Shown here piece after piece: positions 34,068 to 42,229 of a DNA stretch of 64,000 nt (the stretch's first letter is position 1; each line of letters begins with the position of its first letter). The position numbers and the translations under genes were made by a program. Origin of the DNA: Chitinophaga rupis. Lineage in GTDB: Bacteria > Bacteroidota > Bacteroidia > Chitinophagales > Chitinophagaceae. The notes beneath the pieces were generated by a model. That model ran no database searches. It was not told where the DNA came from and saw only the letters and a list, made by a program, of their open reading frames with translations. Location of the stretch: the NCBI RefSeq assembly GCF_900109685.1, contig NZ_FOBB01000004.1, positions 220,117 through 284,116 on the forward strand. Reading direction: 5' to 3'.

Positions 34068-35003
34068 CTATTTCTTCACCATATTCACCCGTTTCGGGCG
34101 TATCACTTCATACAACAGGTATCCTCTTCCGTTAAAGGAAATATATAAAGGCTCGCCCATGTACCAGGGCGTATCCTTGCTGGTTTTGGCATGCGCCTGA
34201 ATATGCAGGTGCGGTTCAGAGCTGAAGCCGGAATTACCTACGCAGCCCAGCGCCTGCCCCTGCTGCACCCATTCATTCTCATGTACCACCACGCTGCCCT
34301 TTTTCATATGTGCCAGGAAAATGTAGCTGGAATCAGTTTCCAGGAGCACCTGGTTGGTATTTTGCGGACCGCGGTCCATGTTAGGCGGAATGTTATCCGG
34401 GTTATCGCTGTAGGCCCGCAGCACACGGCCGCTGCAGGGCGCATAAATAGTGTCGTTGAATATTTCATAATCCTCCAGCCGGCTGCTGAACACTTTGTTG
34501 GCGCGGCCGCCCCAGCTGTTGAGCTTTACAATGTCCATTGCATAAATGGCGCCCCGCAGGCTGAAGTGGAACAGGTTGGTAGGCAGGCCTTTACCTCCCT
34601 GTAATACAAAATAGCGGCCTGTTTTCAGCGGAAAAGCCAGCTCTACGCGCTTTTGCTTTAAACCGGTGGTGCCGGTGAAATAGGTGATACAGAGGAATCC
34701 AAGAATACCCACCCATAATAAAGACATAGCTCTTTTCCAGGCACGCGGCGGCCTGGCTTTTGTGCTTTTGCTGCGTACCAGTGCGGATAACAGGCATAAT
34801 AACAGCAGCACACCAAACACATATTTGGCATGTACCGTCAGGTACACCCAGGTGCCATACAGGTAAATGAACAAACCAAGGGAGAGTGCCAGCAGCCCCT
34901 GGGACCAGCCATAACGGAAGGGTTTTCCGGTGGCCCTAAACATGAAATACAGGCTTAATAACGCTAATGCCAGACTAAGTGACAGGATTCCGTAAATGAA
35001 CAT
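34068..35003 (-). CDS. M23-family metallopeptidase, membrane-anchored
   Basis: 311 residues. Several N-terminal membrane helices (about 1-25, 35-85, 95-115) precede a LytM/M23 domain: AIYAMDIVKLNSW supplies the first metal-binding Asp, IFLAHMKKGSVVVHENEWVQ the central strand, and GNSGFSSEPHLHIQ the HxH motif. The fold resembles peptidoglycan endopeptidases, and the domain probably lies on the periplasmic side. It is divergent from the acyl-CoA mutase gene across a repeat element. Confidence 0.9.
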   Translation of the reverse strand: MFIYGILSLSLALALLSLYFMFRATGKPFRYGWSQGLLALSLGLFIYLYGTWVYLTVHAKYVFGVLLLLCLLSALVRSKSTKARPPRAWKRAMSLLWVGILGFLCITYFTGTTGLKQKRVELAFPLKTGRYFVLQGGKGLPTNLFHFSLRGAIYAMDIVKLNSWGGRANKVFSSRLEDYEIFNDTIYAPCSGRVLRAYSDNPDNIPPNMDRGPQNTNQVLLETDSSYIFLAHMKKGSVVVHENEWVQQGQALGCVGNSGFSSEPHLHIQAHAKTSKDTPWYMGEPLYISFNGRGYLLYEVIRPKRVNMVKK

Positions 35004-35010
35004 ATAAATA

Positions 35011-35092
35011 TAATGTGCTAAGGTGCCAATAGCTTATGTGCTGACAAAGGTATGAACCAATTGCCGATGTATTGACATATCAGCACATCAGT
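35011..35092. repeat. ATGTGCTA octamer-word element, inverted arms
   Basis: Left arm 35011-35045 (ATGTGCTAAGGTGCC and TTATGTGCTGAC); right arm 35070-35092 (TTGACATATCAGCACATCAG). It fills the divergent region between the M23 peptidase and mutase genes, so both promoters must lie in or beside it. Confidence 0.7.
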
Positions 35093-35112
35093 AAAATTAT
35101 GTAACATTGTTT

Positions 35113-36660
35113 ATGGAAAAACACGTTACAGATGCCGGTATCACCATACAACCGGTATATACGCAACCGGTAGCTATGCAGGAATTACCGGGCGAGTTCC
35201 CTTTCACACGCGGCATACACGCCTCCATGTACCGCGACAAGCTCTGGACCATGCGGCAGTACGCAGGTTTCAGCACCGCAGAAGCATCCAACCAAAGATA
35301 TCATTATCTCCTGCAACAAGGTGTTATGGGTTTAAGCGTGGCCTTTGACCTGCCTACCCAGATAGGATACGATTCCGACCATCCGATGGCGGAAGGCGAA
35401 GTAGGTAAAGTAGGCGTGGCTATTGACTCCCTGGAAGACATGGAGCGTTTGTTCAAAGACATTACACTGGAACAGATCTCGACCTCCATGACCATCAATG
35501 CCACCGGTTTTATCTTATTAGCGCTCTATATAGCCCTGGCAAAAAAACAGGGCGCAGACCTGAAAAAAATATCCGGCACCATACAGAATGATATACTCAA
35601 AGAGTATGCCGCGAGAGGTACTTTTATTTATCCGCCCCAGCCTTCTATGCGGCTGATCACTGATATTTTTGCCTATTGCAGCAAAGAGGTGCCCAAATGG
35701 AACACCATTTCCATCAGCGGGTACCACATACGTGAAGCCGGCGCCAATGCCGTGCAGGAGCTGGCCTTTACCCTTTCTAACGGCAAGGCCTATCTGAAAG
35801 CCGCGCTGGATAAGGGGCTGGATATAAATGTATTTGCCCAGCGCCTTTCCTTCTTTTTTAATGCGCACAACCATTTGTTTGAGGAAGTGGCCAAATTCCG
35901 GGCAGCCCGCCGTATGTGGGCCAACATCACCCTGTCACTGGGCGCAACAGATACAAAGGCGCAAATGCTGCGCTTCCATACCCAAACCGGGGGCAGCACC
36001 TTAACGGCGCAGCAGCCGCATAATAATATTGTACGGGTAGCCGTGCAAACGCTGGCCGCCACACTGGGCGGCACCCAATCCCTGCATACCAATGGTTTTG
36101 ACGAAGCCCTTTCCCTGCCCACCGAGGAAGCAGCCCGTATTGCGCTGCGCACCCAACAGATCATAGGCTATGAAAGCGGCGTAGCTGATACGGTGGACCC
36201 GCTGGCCGGATCGTACTACGTGGAAGCGCTGACCAATGAAATAGAAACCCGCGCCTGGGAGCTGATAGGGAAGATAGATGCCATGGGCGGCGCCGTAAGC
36301 GCCATAGAGCAGGGTTTTGTGCAGGAAGAAATAGCCCGCAGCGCCTACCAGTACCAGCAGCAGATAGAAAGGGGCGAAAAGGTGATTGTGGGAATGAATA
36401 AGTTCACCATGGAGGATACCGGCTCGCCGGATATATTCCGGATAGATGACAGCATCCGCAAAGTGCAGAGCGACCGCCTGGCGGCGCTGCGTGCCAAGCG
36501 GGACAACGGACAGGTACAGCTTTTGCTACAACAACTGGAAACCGCCGCCCGCAGCAGCGATAACCTGATGCCGCTGGTAGTAACGGCTGTGGAGAACTAC
36601 TGCACCCTGGGAGAGATTGCGGATACGCTGAGAAAGGTGTGGGGGGAATACCGGAGTTAA
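35113..36660 (+). CDS. Acyl-CoA mutase large subunit (methylmalonyl-CoA mutase-like, no B12 domain)
   Basis: 515 residues covering only the catalytic TIM-barrel domain of cobalamin-dependent acyl-CoA mutases: RQYAGFSTAEASNQRYHYLL, LSVAFDLPTQIGYDSDHP, GTIQNDILKEYAARGTFIYP, SISGYHIREAGA and RLSFFFNAHNHLFEEVAKF. The C-terminal B12-binding domain (DxHxxG) is absent, so it must pair with a separate small subunit, as in isobutyryl- or 2-hydroxyisobutyryl-CoA mutases; none is adjacent. Where methylmalonyl-CoA mutase has a conserved Tyr (TRGPYxTMY) this protein has His36 (TRGIHASMY), suggesting a different substrate. ATG 35113 is preferred to the TTG two codons earlier. Confidence 0.88.
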   Translation: MEKHVTDAGITIQPVYTQPVAMQELPGEFPFTRGIHASMYRDKLWTMRQYAGFSTAEASNQRYHYLLQQGVMGLSVAFDLPTQIGYDSDHPMAEGEVGKVGVAIDSLEDMERLFKDITLEQISTSMTINATGFILLALYIALAKKQGADLKKISGTIQNDILKEYAARGTFIYPPQPSMRLITDIFAYCSKEVPKWNTISISGYHIREAGANAVQELAFTLSNGKAYLKAALDKGLDINVFAQRLSFFFNAHNHLFEEVAKFRAARRMWANITLSLGATDTKAQMLRFHTQTGGSTLTAQQPHNNIVRVAVQTLAATLGGTQSLHTNGFDEALSLPTEEAARIALRTQQIIGYESGVADTVDPLAGSYYVEALTNEIETRAWELIGKIDAMGGAVSAIEQGFVQEEIARSAYQYQQQIERGEKVIVGMNKFTMEDTGSPDIFRIDDSIRKVQSDRLAALRAKRDNGQVQLLLQQLETAARSSDNLMPLVVTAVENYCTLGEIADTLRKVWGEYRS

Positions 36661-36843
36661 AAATTAAAAGTAAAAAAGTAAAAATTAAAAATTGGAATGC
36701 AGCGGAGATTGGAATCGTTGGGATGCAGATTTGGATAGGCTTGTATGTGAAGAGATTGGAAACAGGCCTTTTTACTTTTACTTTTACTTTTACTTTTTGC
36801 CTTTTACTTTTTTACTTTTGCCTTTTTACTTTTGCTTTATTTT
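36660..36843. repeat. AAAAGTA / TACTTTT word element, inverted arms
   Basis: Left arm 36660-36693 (AAAATTAAAAGTAAAAAAG, then TAAAAATTAAAAATT); right arm 36768-36843, a long run of TTTTACTTTTAC, TTTTTGCC and TTTTTACTTTTGC words. TACTTTTG, a perfect -7 box, occurs in the right arm within 40 nt of the methyltransferase ATG. Interior GCAGCGGAGATTGGAATCG resembles the interior of the 42 kb element. Confidence 0.75.
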
Positions 36844-36848
36844 AGCGC

Positions 36849-37748
36849 ATGAGTTTAATCTACTATAACAGCTGCCCGCTTTGCGGGTCGCCCAACATCA
36901 GAGAGGTACTTACCGCACAGGATTATACCGTATCGGGGGAAAAGTTTGAAGTATGGCAATGCGGCCAGTGTACCGGGCGTTTTACACAAAATGTACCAAC
37001 CAGCAGCCGTATTGGCCGCTATTACCAGTCGCAGGAATATATCAGCCACTCAGAAACCCGCAAGGGCCTGATCAATCGTTTATACCACAGCGTTAGAAAG
37101 ATCACCTTACGCTCTAAAGCCAACTGGGTAAAAGCCGCTACCGGCCTTAAACAGGGCGAGCTGCTGGATATTGGCTCCGGCACGGGCGCTTTTCTGCACT
37201 ATATGCAGCAGAACGGCTGGAAGGCCAGCGGCCTGGAACCGGATGAACAGGCCAGGAAGAATGCACAAAAGATCTATAAGGTAACGGCGCAACCGGTGGA
37301 GCAGCTGTTTTCCCTGCCGCCGGCCAGCTTTGACGCCATTACCATGTGGCATGTGCTGGAGCATGTGCACGAGGTACATGCCTACCTGCAGCAGATCGGT
37401 ACTTTATTAAAGCCGGAAGGCGCTGCGCTGATAGCAGTGCCCAACTATACCTCCCCCGATGCAGCCCATTATGGCCCGGCCTGGGCAGCATATGATGTAC
37501 CGCGCCACCTGTACCACTTCTCCCCTGCTGCCATGCAGCAATTACTGGAACAGCATAACCTGAAGATCGTGAAAAAACACCCCATGGTGTTTGATGCGTT
37601 CTATGTAAGCCTGCTAAGCGAAAAATACAAAACAGGCCACGGCCGCCTGATAGCCGGGGGCTGGAACGGATTTCTTTCTTACCGCAAAGCGCTGAAGGAG
37701 ACGGATAGGTGTAGTTCGATTGTGTACGAGTGCAGGCTGAAAGCGTAA
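36849..37748 (+). CDS. Class I SAM-dependent methyltransferase with N-terminal zinc ribbon
   Basis: 299 residues. An N-terminal CPLCGSPN...WQCGQC arrangement (two CxxC pairs, residues 7-39) probably binds zinc. The Rossmann domain follows with ELLDIGSGTGAFLHYMQQNG (SAM-binding glycine motif), GLEPDEQAR (ribose-binding acidic residue) and FDAITMWHVLEHVHEV (methyltransf_23/25-like motif IV). The substrate is unknown; relatives methylate sugars, lipids or small molecules. The gene start lies 6 nt beyond the TACTTTT repeat, which probably supplies the promoter. Confidence 0.88.
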   Translation: MSLIYYNSCPLCGSPNIREVLTAQDYTVSGEKFEVWQCGQCTGRFTQNVPTSSRIGRYYQSQEYISHSETRKGLINRLYHSVRKITLRSKANWVKAATGLKQGELLDIGSGTGAFLHYMQQNGWKASGLEPDEQARKNAQKIYKVTAQPVEQLFSLPPASFDAITMWHVLEHVHEVHAYLQQIGTLLKPEGAALIAVPNYTSPDAAHYGPAWAAYDVPRHLYHFSPAAMQQLLEQHNLKIVKKHPMVFDAFYVSLLSEKYKTGHGRLIAGGWNGFLSYRKALKETDRCSSIVYECRLKA

Positions 37749-37965
37749 AGCATAAAGCTGATTGGAGCGTATGGATACGAGGCAGTCAGCTTTATGCTTT
37801 TAGCTTTTAGCTTTCTGCTAAAGCAAAAACGCTGATTGACCGGAATATTTCCGCAATCAGCGTTTTGCTTTATAAACTATGCATATTGTGTTTACATGTT
37901 ACGCATTCAGCTTTATGCTTTATGCTTTCTGCTTTGCGCTTTTTGCTTTCTGCTTTCTGCTGCAA
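37737..37965. repeat. AGCnnAA heptad elements, compound
   Basis: First pair: GAAAGCGTAAAGCATAAAGC at 37738-37757 against CAGCTTTATGCTTTTAGC and TTTCTGC at 37791-37812. A second, tighter hairpin lies at 37813-37864. Then a long single-orientation array, 37905-37965, of GCTTTnn heptads (GCTTTAT, GCTTTAT, GCTTTCT, GCTTTGC, GCTTTTT, GCTTTCT, GCTTTCT). It runs to the stop codon of the convergent M57 gene. Confidence 0.8.
37813..37864. terminator. Terminator hairpin between methyltransferase and M57 genes
   Basis: AAAGCAAAAACGCTGATTG (37813-37831) pairs with CAATCAGCGTTTTGCTTT (37847-37864) with one bulged A; the loop itself contains CGGAAtatTTCCG. A/T-rich stem ends give T tracts on both strands. 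Confidence 0.7.
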
Positions 37966-38790
37966 TTAATACAAGTAATTCAACGCAATTATATCATTTG
38001 AATTAAAAGTACGGTTGCCGCCGTTAGAGCAGGCCAGCATCCAGGAACCTGCATCCGGACCAGTGGGAGTGCCGGGAATGTGGATAGCGCCTACACCGGC
38101 AGAACCTTCGTTACCACCGCTGCCGCAGCTGTAAGCACGGTTCATATAATCAGTATGACGGAAGCCAATGCAATGGCCTAATTCATGCTGTATTACGGAG
38201 CCAACATAGTTTACATTCGGGTTAGAGCCATATGCAGCTGCATTGGTGTTCATGCTGATAGAGTTATACGGATTGCCGCTATTGGTGGGAAAACCGGAAG
38301 AACCCAGTGTAATGAAACCACCGCTGGGACCCTGATTAAAACCACTGATGGTGATGTTGGCAGAACCGCTGGTAACGCGGCGGAAAGTGAGCTGCAAGCC
38401 CTGTGCGTTGTAACGGGAAATGGCCAGGTCAGTGCCATCAATAAAGGGCTGGGTTAAACCGGTTACGCGGATAGTGATCACGCGGGGTAAGCCGGTTACA
38501 AGATTGTTGGTGCGGTACTGTTCTACCTCTGCAATGCGCAGGTTAGGAGAAGAGGATACAGATGCCAGCTCCTGTTCGCTCAGCAGAATGTCGCCTTCTA
38601 CCAGGTAACCGCCTGTTACTTTGTGTACATCAGCTGTGCTGAAACCTTTGTTGCTGATCTTTTGCAGCACATCCTGGGAGATCTTTTGATTTTGTTGTTG
38701 TTCTGTGCCCGCATTGTCCTTCTGACAGGAAATAAACAATGCGCCTGCCATCAGGCAGCCCATGAGGCTACGGGTTACTTGTTTGAACAT
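37966..38790 (-). CDS. M57-type zinc metalloprotease, lipoprotein
   Basis: 274 residues with a lipoprotein signal ending AGALFISC. The catalytic motif HELGHCIGFRHTDYMNR (extended HExxHxxGxxH) near the C-terminal third marks the astacin-like dual-action peptidases of the M57 group. A pro-region (about 25-100) contains the VTGGYLVEGDILLSEQEL segment seen in relatives. Calcium-type loops with many Gly and Ser follow. Probably secreted or surface proteolysis. ATG 38790 is preferred over 38838 because it directly precedes the signal peptide. Confidence 0.9.
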   Translation of the reverse strand: MFKQVTRSLMGCLMAGALFISCQKDNAGTEQQQNQKISQDVLQKISNKGFSTADVHKVTGGYLVEGDILLSEQELASVSSSPNLRIAEVEQYRTNNLVTGLPRVITIRVTGLTQPFIDGTDLAISRYNAQGLQLTFRRVTSGSANITISGFNQGPSGGFITLGSSGFPTNSGNPYNSISMNTNAAAYGSNPNVNYVGSVIQHELGHCIGFRHTDYMNRAYSCGSGGNEGSAGVGAIHIPGTPTGPDAGSWMLACSNGGNRTFNSNDIIALNYLY

Positions 38791-39241
38791 AAATGTGGAT
38801 TTTGGGTTTTGGATAATTGGATTGATTTGCTCATGCATAGTATATCTTATTTAATAGCATAGCCATAGCGGCTGCAAATATGCAGGCACTAACGGGTTCG
38901 GATAAATGTAAAACCTGTGAATAATGAAAGATAAAAAGTGAAGGAAAAACGGTTCCTGCACTTACAGTTAAGTTTCAATTTTCACCAATAAAAATTCCGG
39001 AAATTAATGCTCCGGGTTTAACAGATCTTGCTCTAATAAAATTTGTGCTAAAACGCTCTGGTTCAGATTTTGCTTGTTTTCAATTTAGATCCTGGTTGTG
39101 CCGGTTCGTTCTTTTTTCTGCTTTCAATATTACAACATTAGCATAATTTAAAAAAACATTTTCAGCCCTGTTTATAAAAAATTGGGATGCTGCTTTAATT
39201 GCATTAGTTTTATTATGCACACTGCAATTATATTCCGTTAC
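38791..39241. other. Divergent intergenic region between M57 and subtilase genes
   Basis: About 450 bp, AT-rich, with no supportable gene. Neither strand shows a perfect TAnnTTTG with a spaced TTTG. A TTG-initiated extension of the subtilase frame begins at 39182 but encodes no extra domain. Both genes are probably transcribed outward from here. Confidence 0.5.
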
Positions 39242-42064
39242 ATGACACACATCATTGCCAGATCACTATGGGTGCTGCTGTTCCTCTATGCTTCCCAATC
39301 ATTACAGGCCCGGCAAGCCACTGGTAATGATACCTTATTGCAACGGTATGGGGTTTTACCAGCTGCTAAAACCGTACAAGACAGCAGTCATAAATCCGTT
39401 TTTTACCTGGTAAAGTTTCGCGTATATCCCGGTGTTTCTTCTTTGCAGTCATATGGTATTGTAAAAACCATTAACCGCTTTTATTACATCCTGCAACAAC
39501 CGGTCAGGGACACCGCTTTATTGCGCAATGTAGTGTACACTTATGTGGCCAATGATAACTGGAAATGCAGTGAAGGATTGTTACAAAGGCTGGAAAAACT
39601 GCGTGCCGCTGATAGCCTGGCCCTGCAGGTACAGCTGGACAGCAGCGGGCAGCAACCTGCCTTTTGCAGCGTGCAGCGGGTACTGGCCGGCCGCTTTGCT
39701 GTGGTAAAGGTAAAACAGGCCGACTGGCCACGCTTTATATCGCAACCTGTGATCCGCTTTGCAGATGCCTTGCGCAAGCCTAAAACAGAGATCATTATTC
39801 CCAGTAATGATATGACCCTGAACCGGGTAAGCACCGTGCAGCAATTGTACCCTAACCTGCAGGGGCAAAACATGACAGTATCCCTCAAAGAAAATATTTT
39901 TGATACTACAGATACAGACCTTACCGGCCGTTACACAGATGGGGGTATAGCAGCTACCCAGGTTGATATACATGCCACTATTATGGCTACCATTATTGCC
40001 GGAGCAGGCAATACCGGCCCGGAAGGCAGGGGTGCAGCTGTGCGGGCGCGTTTAACATCCTCTGATTTCAATACCTCGCTTTTACCGGATGATGCGGCCC
40101 TTTACGGGCAGCTACATGTGCGTGTGCAAAACCATTCCTATGGTACCGGCATAGAAAACTATTATGGCGCAGAAGCCGTAGCATACGATCAGCAAGCCCT
40201 TAGCATGGACACGCTGCTGCATGTATTTTCTTCCGGTAATGACGGGAACCAGGCGCCCACAGATGGCATGTACAGTGGTATAGCAGGCGTAGCCAATCTT
40301 TCCGGCACTTACAAACAGGCCAAGAATGTGCTGGTTGCCGGCGGTACGGACGGAGAAAATAACCTGCCTGCGCTCAGCGCCAAAGGCCCGGCTTACGATG
40401 GGCGTGTAAAACCAGAGCTGGTAGCATATGGGCTGGATGGCACTTCCAACGCAGCGGCGCTTACCAGCGGCATAGCCACCCTGGTGCAGGACGCCTATAT
40501 ACAGCAATATGGCAGAACGCCTGCAGCCGCTTTGCTGAAAACCATATTGATCAACAGCGCTGATGATATTGGTACTCCGCAGGTGGATTACCAGACCGGC
40601 TTTGGGGCCATTAATGCGCTAAAGGCCATCAATACAGTAAAAGAGCAGCGGGCTGCCAGCGGCGTGGTAGCTACCGGCGCTACCCAGGACTTTTTTATTA
40701 ATGTGCCGGCCGGCATGCAGCAGCTAAAGGTAACCTTAGGCTGGGCTGATCCTGCTGCGGCAGTAAATGCGCCCAAAGCGCTGGTAAATGACCTGGACCT
40801 TTGGGTAACCGATAATTCCAATATCCGTTATGATCCCTGGGTGCTGAGCACCTATCCTGCTGCAGACTCCCTGCTGGCGCAGGCCCGCCGCGGACGCGAT
40901 ACACTGAATAATACGGAGCAGGTAACCGTGGATAATCCTTCCGGCGGGGTATTTATACATGTTAATGGCCGGGCGGTGCCCCGCGGGCCGCAAACCTTTT
41001 ACATTGCATATGAATTTATTCCCCGGCAATATTTCCGCTGGGATAACCCAGCCCCGCAAAGCAATCTTAGCGCGGGCACTAATGTGCCGCTGCGCTGGGC
41101 TACGAACCTTAGCGGCAGCGGTGATCTTTCGTATAGCCGGGATAGTATTACCTGGCAGCCTATTGCCCTAAACCAGCTTTTGGCAACCGGTACCTATAAC
41201 TGGCAAACGCCCGGCACTTTTTCCAAAGCCTGGCTGCGTATGCAAACTACCGATACCACTTATACCAGCGCGGCTTTTTATATTTCCCCTGCTCCGGAGC
41301 TGCATGTAGGTTTTGATTGTGCTGATTCTACCCTGCTATACTGGCCGGCTGTACCGGGTGCAGATGAATACGAGGTATATGCGCTGGGCGCACAGTTCCT
41401 GGAAACGTACCTGCGTACCCGTGATACCTTTGTTTTAATTCCCAAACAAAGTGTAAGCGCTACCTGGTTTGCCGTAAGCGCCATTCACCCCGATGGGTGG
41501 ACCGGCATAAAAAGCTACGGCCTTGATTACCGCAACCAGGGGCTGAGCTGCTATGTATCCAGCCTGCTGGCAGACCCGCAGGATAATGCGCAGGTGCGGC
41601 TTACGCTTAGTCTGGGCAGCCTGTATAACCTGAAAACCATCTGGTGGGAACGGCTGAGCGGCAATACATTTATGCAGCTGCAATCCACTCCTGTTAGCGG
41701 CAGCAATGATTATACGATCTCCGATACCTCGCCGCAGGAAGGTGTCAACTATTACCGCGTACGGCTGGAAACCCAGGATGGGCGCATGTTGTATTCGGAT
41801 ACCGTACAGGCTCTTATCATTGGGCCGGCCAATGCATTCTTATTATTCCCGAACCCTGCTACTACCAGCCTGCAGCTGGTAAGCCGGGAGCCGCTGGAGC
41901 GTACCTGCCAGATCGTGGACATGAGCGGGCGGCTGGTGCGCAGGCTCATTGTGGATAACCTGCAGGAAAGTATTGATGTGAGCGCGCTGGCGCCGGGCGG
42001 GTATGTGCTGGCGGTTTATGAGGGTGGGAAGAGGGTGTTTGTGAGGCGGTTCGTGAAGCTGTAG
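39242..42064 (+). CDS. S8 subtilisin-like protease with T9SS sorting domain
   Basis: 940 residues from ATG 39242, which precedes the signal peptide (ARSLWVLLFLYASQSLQA). The S8 domain shows the Asp region (VSLKENIFDTTDTDLTGRY), a divergent His motif (DIHATIMATIIAGAG) and the Ser motif GTSNAAALTSGIATL. A jelly-roll P-like domain and fibronectin-like strands follow. The last 75 residues are a type A T9SS sorting signal: FLLFPNPATTSLQL, VDMSGRLVRRLIVD, SALAPGGYVLAVYEGGKRVF, VKL end. It is predicted to cross the outer membrane through the type IX system and be released or surface-attached. Confidence 0.93.
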   Translation: MTHIIARSLWVLLFLYASQSLQARQATGNDTLLQRYGVLPAAKTVQDSSHKSVFYLVKFRVYPGVSSLQSYGIVKTINRFYYILQQPVRDTALLRNVVYTYVANDNWKCSEGLLQRLEKLRAADSLALQVQLDSSGQQPAFCSVQRVLAGRFAVVKVKQADWPRFISQPVIRFADALRKPKTEIIIPSNDMTLNRVSTVQQLYPNLQGQNMTVSLKENIFDTTDTDLTGRYTDGGIAATQVDIHATIMATIIAGAGNTGPEGRGAAVRARLTSSDFNTSLLPDDAALYGQLHVRVQNHSYGTGIENYYGAEAVAYDQQALSMDTLLHVFSSGNDGNQAPTDGMYSGIAGVANLSGTYKQAKNVLVAGGTDGENNLPALSAKGPAYDGRVKPELVAYGLDGTSNAAALTSGIATLVQDAYIQQYGRTPAAALLKTILINSADDIGTPQVDYQTGFGAINALKAINTVKEQRAASGVVATGATQDFFINVPAGMQQLKVTLGWADPAAAVNAPKALVNDLDLWVTDNSNIRYDPWVLSTYPAADSLLAQARRGRDTLNNTEQVTVDNPSGGVFIHVNGRAVPRGPQTFYIAYEFIPRQYFRWDNPAPQSNLSAGTNVPLRWATNLSGSGDLSYSRDSITWQPIALNQLLATGTYNWQTPGTFSKAWLRMQTTDTTYTSAAFYISPAPELHVGFDCADSTLLYWPAVPGADEYEVYALGAQFLETYLRTRDTFVLIPKQSVSATWFAVSAIHPDGWTGIKSYGLDYRNQGLSCYVSSLLADPQDNAQVRLTLSLGSLYNLKTIWWERLSGNTFMQLQSTPVSGSNDYTISDTSPQEGVNYYRVRLETQDGRMLYSDTVQALIIGPANAFLLFPNPATTSLQLVSREPLERTCQIVDMSGRLVRRLIVDNLQESIDVSALAPGGYVLAVYEGGKRVFVRRFVKL

Positions 42065-42075
42065 TTCGCAGTTGG

Positions 42076-42224
42076 AATTACGAATTATTCAATTACGAAT
42101 TACGAATTATAATGCATCGGAGATTGGAGCGGATGAATTGAGAATAGTATAAAAAAAATTACGAATTACAAATACGGATCCGTTTCGATCCAATTCGTAA
42201 TTCGTAATTGAATAATTCGTAATT
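42076..42224. repeat. GAATTAC heptad element with perfect 33 bp inverted arms
   Basis: The arm at 42076-42108 (AATTACGAATTATTCAATTA and on) has an exact 33 of 33 reverse-complement partner at 42192-42224. Eighty-three bp lie between, including further ATTACGAATTAC words. It fills the gap between the convergent subtilase and lpdA genes and ends 6 nt from the lpdA stop. Confidence 0.9.
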
Positions 42225-42229
42225 AACTC

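Noticed and set aside
37905..37965. Possible CRISPR-like array of GCTTTnn units
   Set aside because: The units are contiguous 7-bp words without spacers, and no cas genes are present.
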